NCBI GenBank assembly: GCA_019694555.1
Contig: JAIBBS010000090.1
Location: forward strand, 1 to 33,221
Source: Nannocystaceae bacterium
GTDB lineage: Bacteria; Myxococcota_A; Polyangia; Nannocystales; Nannocystaceae
Length of the DNA stretch: 33,221 bases
Direction: 5' to 3'
The notes under the pieces were generated by a model. That model did not search any database. It saw only the letters and a program-made list of their open reading frames with translations, and was not told where the DNA came from. Numbering within the stretch: position 1 is the first letter of the stretch; every line of letters begins with the position of its first letter. The position numbers and the translations under genes are program-made. Positions 18,797 to 26,400 of the stretch are shown here, one piece after another.

Positions 18797-18892
18797 TCGC
18801 TTCGCGACGTGCCCGGCCGAGCCGGTCCCGGGACCCCTCTCCTTCCAGTCGCTCCGCGACGAGAGCCCGTCAGCATCCGCGGACGGGCTCTC
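18797..18892. terminator. Hairpin cluster between sodB and the S49 gene
   Basis: A perfect 11-base stem, GAGAGCCCGTC (18861-18871) with GACGGGCTCTC (18882-18892), overlaps the stop codon of the minus-strand gene. Two near-identical short hairpins, GTCGCTTCGCGAC (near 18797-18809) and GTCGCTCCGCGAC (near 18848-18860), precede it. There is no T-run, so termination is inferred from place and stem strength. Confidence 0.5.
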
Positions 18893-21563
18893 AGTCCTCG
18901 ATCACGAAGGTCTCCTCGGCCAGCGCCAGCGCGCCGGGCCGATCGCCGAACCACAGCGACAGCGGCAGCAGCCGCAGCACCCGCGACAGCGGCAGCGGCA
19001 GCGTCCAGCCCATCGCGACCGCACCCATGCCGCGGATGCTCGGCTGCTCCGTCAACGGGCTGGGCAGATCGAAGCCCAGGATCGCGCGCAGGTTCGCCAG
19101 CGGCCCCTTGGGGTCGGGCACGAACACGACCTCGCCCTCGTCCTCGCGCAGCCCCGCGATCGCCCGGGCGCGCGCGATGGCCTCGCGCAGGCCGCCGTAG
19201 TCGTCGACGAGTCCGACCTCGATCGCGCGCACGCCCGACCACACGCGACCGCGCGCGACCTCGTCGACCTGCGCAGCGCTCATGTTACGCGCACGCATGA
19301 CCCGCGCGGTGAACTCGCGATAGCCCTCTTCGATGCTGCGCTGTGCCGCGGCGCGCTCGTCGTCGTCGTAGGGCTTCCACCACGAGCGCAATCCGGCGTG
19401 GTCACCGAAGTCGAACTGGTCGATGCCCAGGCCGATCTTCTCGGCGAAGCCCGACAGGTCGAACTTGGGATAGAAGATGCCGATGCTGCCGGTGACGGTC
19501 GTGGCGTCGGCGTAGATGTACTGCCCCGCGCTCGCGATGTAGTAGCCACCGCTGGCGCAGAAGTTGCCCATCGAGACCACGACCGGCTTGCGCTTGCGCG
19601 TCAGGTCGAGCTGCCGGGCGATGTCGTCGGAGGCGCGAACCGAGCCGCCGCCGCTGTCGATGCGCACGACCACCGCGCGGACCGAGTCGTCCTTGCGCAG
19701 TCGCTCGACCTGCTTGCTCAGGGTCGTGCCGCCGGCGACGCGGCGGCCCAGCAGCGGCACCGTGAAGCTCTCGCCCTCGACCAGGTCGCCTTCGACAGTG
19801 AGCACGGCGATGCGCGGCGGCGGGCCGAACATCGTTGGGTGCTCCTTCTGCTCGTCGGGCGGCTCGATGCGGACCTTGCGGTCGAGCCACTTCTCGAGCC
19901 GCGCATCGAGCTCGTCGGGGAACGACAGCTCGTCGACCACGCCGTCGCGCCGGGCCTCGCGCGGGTCGATCGGCGCGTGATCGATCCAGTCCTTGACCAC
20001 GAGGGGATCCTGGCCGCGATCGCGGGCGATGAGCCGCAACACGTGGTTCCACAGATCGCTGACGAGCTGCTTGCGTTGCCGCGCGACCGGCTCGCTGGCA
20101 GCCGGGAGTCCCCACGTGTCGGGCGAGCCCTTGTACTCCGCGACGCGCACGAAGTCGGCCTTCACGCCGAGCTTGCCCAGCAGCTCGGCATAGTGGAACG
20201 CCTGGATGCGCATGCCCAGCAGCTCGAGCCCGCTGTTGGGATGCGCGACGATGCGGTCCGCCGCCGCCGCGAGCATGTACGCCCGCATGCCGCCGCCGTG
20301 GAGGTAGACCACGACCTTGCCGCCGCGCTCGCGCACGCGCAGCAGCGCCTCGCGGACCTCTTCGAGCTGCGCCCAGCCGAGCTTCATGCCGTCGGTGTGC
20401 ACGAGCGCCACGCCGCGGCGCTTGCCCACGGTCTCGAGCTGGCCGAGCAAGCGCCACATGCCGCGATCACCGGCGTACTCGTCGAGCTCGAACTTCGTCA
20501 CGATGTGCGGCCGCGCCCCGACCACGCTGCGGTAGCGCTCCTGCGACGCGCGCAGGCGCATCACGCCGCCGTCGGCCGCGAACGACGAGGCCCCGCCGGC
20601 GGAGGTCGAGGCCCCGGCCATGAAGCCGAAGTGACCGAAGTCGAGCCCGAAGCCGGCGTTGATGCGCACCGCGTCCGCGGCCGCGGCACCGCCGGCCGAG
20701 AGCGAACCAGGGAAGTACTGGAAGCGCTCGGCCTCCGCGAACAGCTTCACGCCGCGCAGGTTGAGCAGCAGGCGACCGCGCGGATCGGCGTGGTGCGTGC
20801 GCCAGCGCGGCTCGCCGGGGACCGCTGGCGCGAGCCGGGCACCGGCGGCCAGCTCGAGTGCGGGCGTGCCCAGCGGCCGCAAGGCGAACTCGGGATCGAG
20901 CACGTACGACTGCGTGATGATGTCGCCGGGGCCGGTGCGCGGCACGTTGATGCTGCGTGCGACGAAGCCCAGCGCGACGAAGCGCGTGGGCCACCAACCC
21001 AGCGCGAGGTCGACGGCGTTGGTGCCGGCGGCGTGGAAGTTCTGGCTCGAGATCAACCGCGAGTACGACAGGCCGACCGAGATGTCCCGCAGCGCGCGTG
21101 GCATCGCCGGCGCGAAGCGCTTGAACCACCACTGCAGCGGGAACGCGGCCGCGAGCGTGACCTTGCTGTACGCATCGTCGGGGTTTTGCGGCTGCTGCTC
21201 GCCGCTTTGCGTGGTGTTGGGCGTGAACGGGCGCAGGAACTGGTAGGCCAGGCCCAACGACGCGATCTGCCACGGCAGCGGGATGCCCAGCAGCAGACCC
21301 AGACCGTTGCCGCGGCGCATGGCGCTGGGCTTGTTCCACGCGAAGTCGAGCACACCGTTGACCCCGCGCAGAAAGCCCAGGTTCGCGGGGTTGGTCACCA
21401 CCGCCGCGCCGTCGGGCTCGCCCGCGACGGTGGTGTACACGCGATCGGCGTCGCGCGTGATGGGCCGGGCTTCGCCGTCGTTGGGACCGGCCGACGCGAC
21501 CGTGGTCTGCGCCGCGATCGCGATCGCCATCACGCCCGCGCCCCACCGACGCCCGCGGCTCAT
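18891..21563 (-). CDS. S49 (SppA-type) peptidase with N-terminal beta-barrel-like region, paralogue 2
   Basis: An 890-residue exported protein with the same layout as the one at 11945-14581. Its signal peptide (RGRRW, hydrophobic stretch, cleavage near VASA, residue 25) is followed by a barrel-like region (about 30-375; GAAVVTNPANLGF, then alternating strands) and two S49 domains (about 380-570 and 583-800). Lys478 in AEYKGSPDTW and Ser671 in CASGGYY are the expected catalytic pair, 193 residues apart. The tail ends with LPLSLWFGDRPGA, recalling LPLLWLEPGQA at the end of paralogue 1, so similarity runs to the C-terminus. Around the Lys, SAGEAF-type sequence of paralogue 1 is replaced by GSPDTWGLPA, suggesting different specificity. 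The start ATG 21563 overlaps the mutS2 stop (ATGA); an in-frame ATG at 21575 is possible. Confidence 0.88.
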   Translation of the reverse strand: MSRGRRWGAGVMAIAIAAQTTVASAGPNDGEARPITRDADRVYTTVAGEPDGAAVVTNPANLGFLRGVNGVLDFAWNKPSAMRRGNGLGLLLGIPLPWQIASLGLAYQFLRPFTPNTTQSGEQQPQNPDDAYSKVTLAAAFPLQWWFKRFAPAMPRALRDISVGLSYSRLISSQNFHAAGTNAVDLALGWWPTRFVALGFVARSINVPRTGPGDIITQSYVLDPEFALRPLGTPALELAAGARLAPAVPGEPRWRTHHADPRGRLLLNLRGVKLFAEAERFQYFPGSLSAGGAAAADAVRINAGFGLDFGHFGFMAGASTSAGGASSFAADGGVMRLRASQERYRSVVGARPHIVTKFELDEYAGDRGMWRLLGQLETVGKRRGVALVHTDGMKLGWAQLEEVREALLRVRERGGKVVVYLHGGGMRAYMLAAAADRIVAHPNSGLELLGMRIQAFHYAELLGKLGVKADFVRVAEYKGSPDTWGLPAASEPVARQRKQLVSDLWNHVLRLIARDRGQDPLVVKDWIDHAPIDPREARRDGVVDELSFPDELDARLEKWLDRKVRIEPPDEQKEHPTMFGPPPRIAVLTVEGDLVEGESFTVPLLGRRVAGGTTLSKQVERLRKDDSVRAVVVRIDSGGGSVRASDDIARQLDLTRKRKPVVVSMGNFCASGGYYIASAGQYIYADATTVTGSIGIFYPKFDLSGFAEKIGLGIDQFDFGDHAGLRSWWKPYDDDERAAAQRSIEEGYREFTARVMRARNMSAAQVDEVARGRVWSGVRAIEVGLVDDYGGLREAIARARAIAGLREDEGEVVFVPDPKGPLANLRAILGFDLPSPLTEQPSIRGMGAVAMGWTLPLPLSRVLRLLPLSLWFGDRPGALALAEETFVIED

Positions 21564-24217
21564 CCCCGAACCCATACCACGGTCACGGCGTCGCCGCCCT
21601 CTTCCGGCAGTCCCGGCCGCTGCCGCGCGACGTGGGCCAAGCTCGGCAGGTGCTCGCGCACCGCCTTGCGCAGCGCGCCCGTACCGTGGCCGTGGCGCAC
21701 GACCACGACCTCGATGTCGGCCTCGAGCGCGCGCGAAAGCTGGCTCTCGAGCAGCGCCAGCGCCTCGTCGGCCCTCGCACCGCGCAAGTCGACGACGTTG
21801 TCGATTCCGGGATCGACGGGCCGCGCGTCGGCACCGAAGTGGCGCCCGGCCTCCGACACCGGCGCCGGTCCAGGGCGCGCGGCCGCGGGCCGCGACGCCC
21901 GTGCCGGCGCCGCCGCCGAGATCGCCGTGCGCTCGACGGTGACGCGACCGCTGGGCAGCTGCACGCTGACGCGCTCCCCCTTGAGCGCCACGACCTCGCC
22001 CTCGGCCACCAGCGCGCCGTGGTGCAGCGTCACGCGCACGCGATCGCCGACCGCGAGCTGCGGCGGTGTCGCGACCGGGGCCGGTGGCGGCGCGGGCAGC
22101 TGCGCGCGCAGCTGCTCCAACCGTTGACGGCCCGCGCGAAGGGCCTCGCCCGCGCCGTCGAGCGCGGCCGCGTCCGCGCGCCGCAGCGCTCGCCTCGCAT
22201 CGCGGAGCTGGGCCGCGAGCCCGCGCAGCTCCGCGGCCGCGGCCTCGTTGGCGCGCAGCAGCTTGGCCGACGCGCGCGCGGTCTCGTCGGCCTCGAGCGC
22301 CTCGAGTCGTTGTCGCGCGGCGATGGTGGCGGCGCGCTCGGCCTGCAGCGCCTCGGTCTGCGCGGCGAGCTGCTCGCGCAGCGCCGCGAGCTCGACCAAG
22401 ACCACGTCGAGCTGCGCGCGACCGTCGTCGATCAACGCGTGCGCGGCGTCGAGCACCCGCGGCGACAGCCCCAGCCGCCGTGCGACCGCCAGGGCGCTGG
22501 AGTTGCCGGGGATGCCCACGTGCACGCGGAAGGTCGAGCTCAAGCTCGCCAGATCGAAGCCGACCGCGGCGTTGACGAAGCGGGCATCGCCGTGGGCGAG
22601 CAGCTTGAGCCGCTCGTAGTGGGTCGTGACCACCGCGGTCGCGCCGTCGTCCACCAGCCTGCGCACGATCGCCTCGGCCAGCGCCGCGCCTTGATCCGGA
22701 TCGGTGCCGACCGCGACCTCGTCGAGCAACACCAAGGTGCCGGCGCCGTCGGTCGCGGCGGCCTCGCACGCGCGGCGCACGTGGCCGATGTGCGCCGAGA
22801 ACGTGCTGAGATCCCGCGCAATGGACTGGTCGTCGCCGACGTCGGTGACGATGTTGCGAAACAGCGGCACCGTCGCGGGCGCGCCGGTCGGCAGCCGCAC
22901 GCCCGCGCGCGCCAGCAGCACGCACAGCCCCATGGTCTTGAGCGCGACGGTCTTGCCGCCGGCGTTGGGGCCACTGACGACCAGCGCGGTACCGGTGCCC
23001 ACGCGCAGGTCGTTGGGCACGACCTCGCGCCCGCGCAGCAGCATCAAGGGATGGCGTGCCTGCGGCAGCGTCAGCGCGGCGTCCGGCAGCGGCTCGCACA
23101 GCCGCGGCGTGATGCCGGCGAGCGCGCGCGACAGCTCGAGCCGCGCCGCGATGCCGTCGATGGCGATCAACGCGGCGAGCGAGCCGGCGATGGCGTCGCG
23201 GCGCTCGGCGACCTGCCGCGACAGCGCCTCGAGCACGCGCTGCTCCTCCGCCCGCACCGCGACCATCGCGTGGCGCAGCGCGTTGTTCTCGTCGACCAGC
23301 TCGTGCGGCTCGACGAACAGCGTCTGCCCGCTCTGGCTGGCGTCGTGGATGATGCCGGAGATCGTCCCAGGCGTGCCGCTGCGAGAAAACGCGCTGGTGC
23401 GCACCGGCAACACCACGCGACCGTCGCGCTCGGTGACGAACGCGTCGCCGAAGGCGTCGGCGAGGCTGGGCTTTCGCAGCAGTCGCTCGGCCGCCGTGCG
23501 CAGCTCGGCCTTGGCCCGACGGACGCGCTCGCGCAGGCTCGCCAGCGTCGCGCTCGCAGCGTCGGCGAGCGCCGGCACGCCCGCGTCGCCGTCGCGCTCG
23601 ATCGCGCGGGCCAGGGTCTGCGCGAGCGTCCGCGGCGGCTGCAGCGACGCGAGCCGCACGAGCAGCGTGGGATACTGCACCTCGCCCTCGCGCCCGCCCG
23701 CGCTCTCGATGCCGTCGGCCCACGCGATCGCGGCCGCGAGCACGTCCGCGACCGCGAGCAGCTCGGCCGGATCGAGCGCGAGCCCGCCGCTGGCCCGCTG
23801 CAGCAGCGCCTGCAGCGGCACCACGCGGCCCAGGGCGCCGGCGCCCGCTCGCGCGCCGCCATCGAGCGCCGCGCTGCGCTGGATCACCGACTCGAGCTCG
23901 TCGACCTCGTCGTGCCGCGCCTGGCACTGCTGCAGGTCCCCGTGCAGCGGCAGCGACTGCGCTGCGACGGCGAGGCCGATCTCGTCGCCGCGCTCGTGAT
24001 TCGCCGCCGGCCGCGGCGACGCGGCCATCCCCTCGACCAAGCCCGCCGCCGCGTGTGCGGCCGGACTCACGAGCAGCCGCGCGAAGGCAGAGCACAGCGC
24101 GGGCCATTCGAGATGGACGGCATCGGCTCCGGCCCAGCCGCCCGCCGCAGCATCGGCCCAACCTCGCGCCCCACCATCGCTCGCTTCGGTCCCGACCCCC
24201 CTCGCCGCCTCGTCCAC
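21560..24217 (-). CDS. mutS2: Endonuclease MutS2
   Basis: An 885-residue MutS-family ATPase with a Smr nuclease domain. It lacks the mismatch-recognition domain of MutS1 and is linked in other bacteria to recombination control and to rescue of collided ribosomes. Walker A is GPNAGGKT (416-423), Walker B TLVLLDEV with Asp499 and Glu500, followed by TTHYERLK. A Glu/Ala/Arg-rich coiled coil spans about 600-715, a KOW-like segment (LAVGDRVRV, GEVVALKGERVSVQLPSGRVTV) about 735-780, and the Smr domain 809-885 with VDLRG and HGHGTG (842-847). The LDLR-type motif and HGxGTG keep the nuclease residues. The start GTG 24217 is the last plausible start before the LEW motif; no Shine-Dalgarno, but a GATAAT hexamer six bases upstream. 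Its stop overlaps the S49 gene. Confidence 0.93.
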   Translation of the reverse strand: MDEAARGVGTEASDGGARGWADAAAGGWAGADAVHLEWPALCSAFARLLVSPAAHAAAGLVEGMAASPRPAANHERGDEIGLAVAAQSLPLHGDLQQCQARHDEVDELESVIQRSAALDGGARAGAGALGRVVPLQALLQRASGGLALDPAELLAVADVLAAAIAWADGIESAGGREGEVQYPTLLVRLASLQPPRTLAQTLARAIERDGDAGVPALADAASATLASLRERVRRAKAELRTAAERLLRKPSLADAFGDAFVTERDGRVVLPVRTSAFSRSGTPGTISGIIHDASQSGQTLFVEPHELVDENNALRHAMVAVRAEEQRVLEALSRQVAERRDAIAGSLAALIAIDGIAARLELSRALAGITPRLCEPLPDAALTLPQARHPLMLLRGREVVPNDLRVGTGTALVVSGPNAGGKTVALKTMGLCVLLARAGVRLPTGAPATVPLFRNIVTDVGDDQSIARDLSTFSAHIGHVRRACEAAATDGAGTLVLLDEVAVGTDPDQGAALAEAIVRRLVDDGATAVVTTHYERLKLLAHGDARFVNAAVGFDLASLSSTFRVHVGIPGNSSALAVARRLGLSPRVLDAAHALIDDGRAQLDVVLVELAALREQLAAQTEALQAERAATIAARQRLEALEADETARASAKLLRANEAAAAELRGLAAQLRDARRALRRADAAALDGAGEALRAGRQRLEQLRAQLPAPPPAPVATPPQLAVGDRVRVTLHHGALVAEGEVVALKGERVSVQLPSGRVTVERTAISAAAPARASRPAAARPGPAPVSEAGRHFGADARPVDPGIDNVVDLRGARADEALALLESQLSRALEADIEVVVVRHGHGTGALRKAVREHLPSLAHVARQRPGLPEEGGDAVTVVWVRG

Positions 24218-24223
24218 TGCACG

Positions 24224-24229
24224 ATTATC
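24224..24229 (-). promoter_or_regulatory. Candidate -10 element, GATAAT, leaderless position for mutS2
   Basis: On the minus strand TAGATAAT ends six bases before the GTG at 24217. GATAAT matches the -10 consensus at five of six positions. A leader of zero to one base is implied. Confidence 0.4.
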
Positions 24230-24327
24230 TACTAGCGGGCCAGCGCGACCGGGTCGTAAGATGCGCCAAGCTGGCGAATCTCGGCTCCCTCCCCCCGCTT
24301 CCGGCTCTCTCCTTCGAAGGTCCGCGC

Positions 24328-25731
24328 ATGCTCGAGCCCCACCGTCGCGTCTCCCGCCGTGCTCCCTCCGCCGCCGTGCTCGCGCCCGCGATCGCTGCCC
24401 TGCTCGCGCTGGTGCCCGGGGTCGCCGCGGCCTCCGGCGGCGGCGGCGGCAGCCACACCGTGCCGCCGACGTGGATGGTCGTGTTCTTCGTCGCGATGCT
24501 GCTGTCGATCGCGATCGTGCCGCTGACCAAGCTCGAGCACTGGTGGCACAGCAACCTCAACAAGCTGATCCTCGGCCTCGCGCTGTCCGCCTACCCGGTC
24601 TTCTGGCTGGTCGTGCTCGAGCCGAACACCGCCGAGCTGGCGACCAAGATGCACGAGTACGCCAGCTTCATCACGCTGCTGGGCGCGCTCTTCTACATCT
24701 CGGGCGGCATCTATCTCGCCGGCGATCTCAAGTGCACGCCGGCCTCCAACACCATCTTCCTCGCCTTCGGCACGGTGTTCGCCTCGGTCATCGGCACCAC
24801 CGGCGCCTCGATGCTGCTCATCCGCCCGGTGCTGCGCGCCAACGCCGAGCGCAAGTTCGTCGTGCACACGGTGGTGTTCTTCATCTTCCTGGTCTCCAAC
24901 GTCGGCGGCTCGCTGCTGCCGCTGGGTGACCCGCCGCTGTTCCTGGGCTACCTGCAGGGCGTGCCGTTCCTGTGGACGCTGGGCCTGTGGGAGGAGATGG
25001 CCACCGTCGCCGGCCTGCTGCTGGTGATCTACTTCGTGCTCGACCGCTTCTACTACGCCAAGGAGTCCGAGACCGTCCGCAAGGCCGACCTCGCCCACGC
25101 CACGCCGCTCAAGATCGAGGGCGGCATCAACGTGCTGTGGCTGCTGGGCATCGTCGCGTGCGCCGCGTTCATCCGCGACGAGCACGGCATCTTCGTGCGC
25201 GAGGCCGCGATGATCGGCTGCGTGCTGGGCTCGCGCTTCACCTCGCCGGCCGAGACCCGCGAGAAGAACGCGTTCTCGTGGTTTCCCATCCTCGAGGTCG
25301 CGGCGCTGTTCATCGGCATCTTCCTGACCATGATCCCGGCGCTGCTGATCCTGCAGGCCAACGGCGATCAGCTCGGTGTCGACACGCCGGCGAAGTTCTT
25401 CTGGGCCTCGGGCTCGCTGTCGAGCTTCCTCGACAACGCGCCGACGTACCTGGTCTTCTTCGAGACCGCCGGCGGCATGACCAACAAGGGCCTGCTGTCG
25501 GGCGACATCGTGCCCGGCACCCACGTGCCTGCGATGATCCTGACCGCGATCTCGTGCGGCTCGGTGTTCATGGGTGCAAACTCGTACATCGGCAACGGCC
25601 CCAACTTCATGGTCAAGGCCATCGCCGAGGAGTCGAAGGTGCAGATGCCCAGCTTCTTCGGCTACATGAAGTGGAGCATCGGCTTTCTCATCCCGGCGTT
25701 CATCTTGGTGACGTTCGTGTTCTTCCGCTGA
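24328..25731 (+). CDS. NhaD/ArsB-family Na+/H+ antiporter-like transporter
   Basis: A 467-residue polytopic membrane protein of the ion transporter superfamily (COG1055, NhaD type). The first 45 residues look like a signal peptide or first helix ending in a Gly-rich patch. About ten further hydrophobic segments follow, among them WMVVFFVAMLLSIAIVPL, LNKLILGLALSAYPVFWLVVL, EYASFITLLGALFYISGGIYL, NTIFLAFGTVFASVIGTTGASMLLI and VVHTVVFFIFLVSNVGGSLLPLGDPPLF. The GTTGASMLLIRP and NVGGSLLPLGDPPL segments, and SSFLDNAPTY with SCGSVFMGANSYIGNGPN in the second half, are the paired re-entrant signature loops of the family. Transport of Na+ for H+ is the best guess; organic anions are possible. The start ATG 24328 has GAAGG seven bases upstream. 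Divergent from mutS2. Confidence 0.88.
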   Translation: MLEPHRRVSRRAPSAAVLAPAIAALLALVPGVAAASGGGGGSHTVPPTWMVVFFVAMLLSIAIVPLTKLEHWWHSNLNKLILGLALSAYPVFWLVVLEPNTAELATKMHEYASFITLLGALFYISGGIYLAGDLKCTPASNTIFLAFGTVFASVIGTTGASMLLIRPVLRANAERKFVVHTVVFFIFLVSNVGGSLLPLGDPPLFLGYLQGVPFLWTLGLWEEMATVAGLLLVIYFVLDRFYYAKESETVRKADLAHATPLKIEGGINVLWLLGIVACAAFIRDEHGIFVREAAMIGCVLGSRFTSPAETREKNAFSWFPILEVAALFIGIFLTMIPALLILQANGDQLGVDTPAKFFWASGSLSSFLDNAPTYLVFFETAGGMTNKGLLSGDIVPGTHVPAMILTAISCGSVFMGANSYIGNGPNFMVKAIAEESKVQMPSFFGYMKWSIGFLIPAFILVTFVFFR

Positions 25732-25745
25732 CGTCGACGACGCGC

Positions 25746-25751
25746 TACGAT
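25746..25751 (+). promoter_or_regulatory. Candidate -10 element, TACGAT, leaderless position
   Basis: TACGAT ends exactly six bases before the GTG at 25758, which has no Shine-Dalgarno. It matches consensus at T1, A2, A5 and T6. Confidence 0.35.
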
Positions 25752-25757
25752 CGCGAC

Positions 25758-26276
25758 GTGCGGCAGACCCTCCTCGTCCCCCTGTTCACCTCGGCGGTGC
25801 TCTGGCTCGGCGGCTGCGACAAGGACCAACCTGCGTCCGCGACGCCCGGCAAGGCCCACGGCTACACCATCTCGGCCGCGACCTACCGCGACGACGCGAA
25901 GGTCTCCGAGCTGGCCAAGGGCAAGTGCAAGTTCGAGATCGAGTTGACCGAGACCGTCACCACGACGCTGCAGGAGAAGGGCGTGGGCGGCAAGAACGGC
26001 GAGGGCCACACGGTCACGCTGGTCATCGCGCACGTGCACGGCGCCGAGGAGGACTGGGACGGCGAGATCCGCGTGATGGTCGAGGGTCGGCTGGAGCTGC
26101 CCGACGAGTCGTTCCACGACTTCGTCGCGCACGGCAACTCGACCGCGCACGTCGGTCGCGGCAAGGCCGGCGTCTGCGACGGGCTCGAGGACATCGCGGC
26201 GGAGATCAGCGAGGACATCGTCGAGTGGCTCAAGGAGCCGCGGCACGAGGCCGAGCTCGGCGATCACCCGACTTGA
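25758..26276 (+). CDS. Small lipoprotein of unknown function
   Basis: A 172-residue predicted lipoprotein. The signal peptide ends in LGGC (Cys20), followed by DKDQ, where Asp at +2 recalls the inner-membrane retention signal of enteric bacteria; whether it holds in this lineage is uncertain. The mature part is acidic and alternates short strands (FEIELTETVTTTL, HTVTLVIAHVHG, EIRVMVEGRLEL) ending in a helix (LEDIAAEISEDIVEWLKE). Two further Cys (in GKCKFE and GVCDGLE) could form a disulfide. No family recognised. The start GTG 25758 begins the signal peptide and is 26 bases after the transporter gene. Confidence 0.75.
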   Translation: MRQTLLVPLFTSAVLWLGGCDKDQPASATPGKAHGYTISAATYRDDAKVSELAKGKCKFEIELTETVTTTLQEKGVGGKNGEGHTVTLVIAHVHGAEEDWDGEIRVMVEGRLELPDESFHDFVAHGNSTAHVGRGKAGVCDGLEDIAAEISEDIVEWLKEPRHEAELGDHPT

Positions 26277-26303
26277 ACGCGGCGCGAGCGGACCGGGAGA
26301 CGT

Positions 26304-26354
26304 CCGGCCACCGGCGTGGCCGGGCACGGGCAGAGCACGCCGCGCTTCCCGTGC
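26304..26354. terminator. Two hairpins between convergent genes
   Basis: CCGGCCAC (26304-26311) pairs with GTGGCCGG (26316-26323) over a four-base loop; directly after, GCACGGG (26324-26330) pairs with CCCGTGC (26348-26354). The region separates two converging genes, but there is no T-run, so this is a weak call. Confidence 0.35.
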
Positions 26355-26400
26355 ATCGACGGAGCCCAGGTCCGCTGCGGGCCCCAACCGCGCGTCGGGC

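Noticed and set aside
21564..24161. In-frame extension of the second S49 gene far upstream, giving a 1756-residue protein
   Set aside because: The added part is an out-of-frame reading of mutS2, and a signal peptide begins right at ATG 21563.
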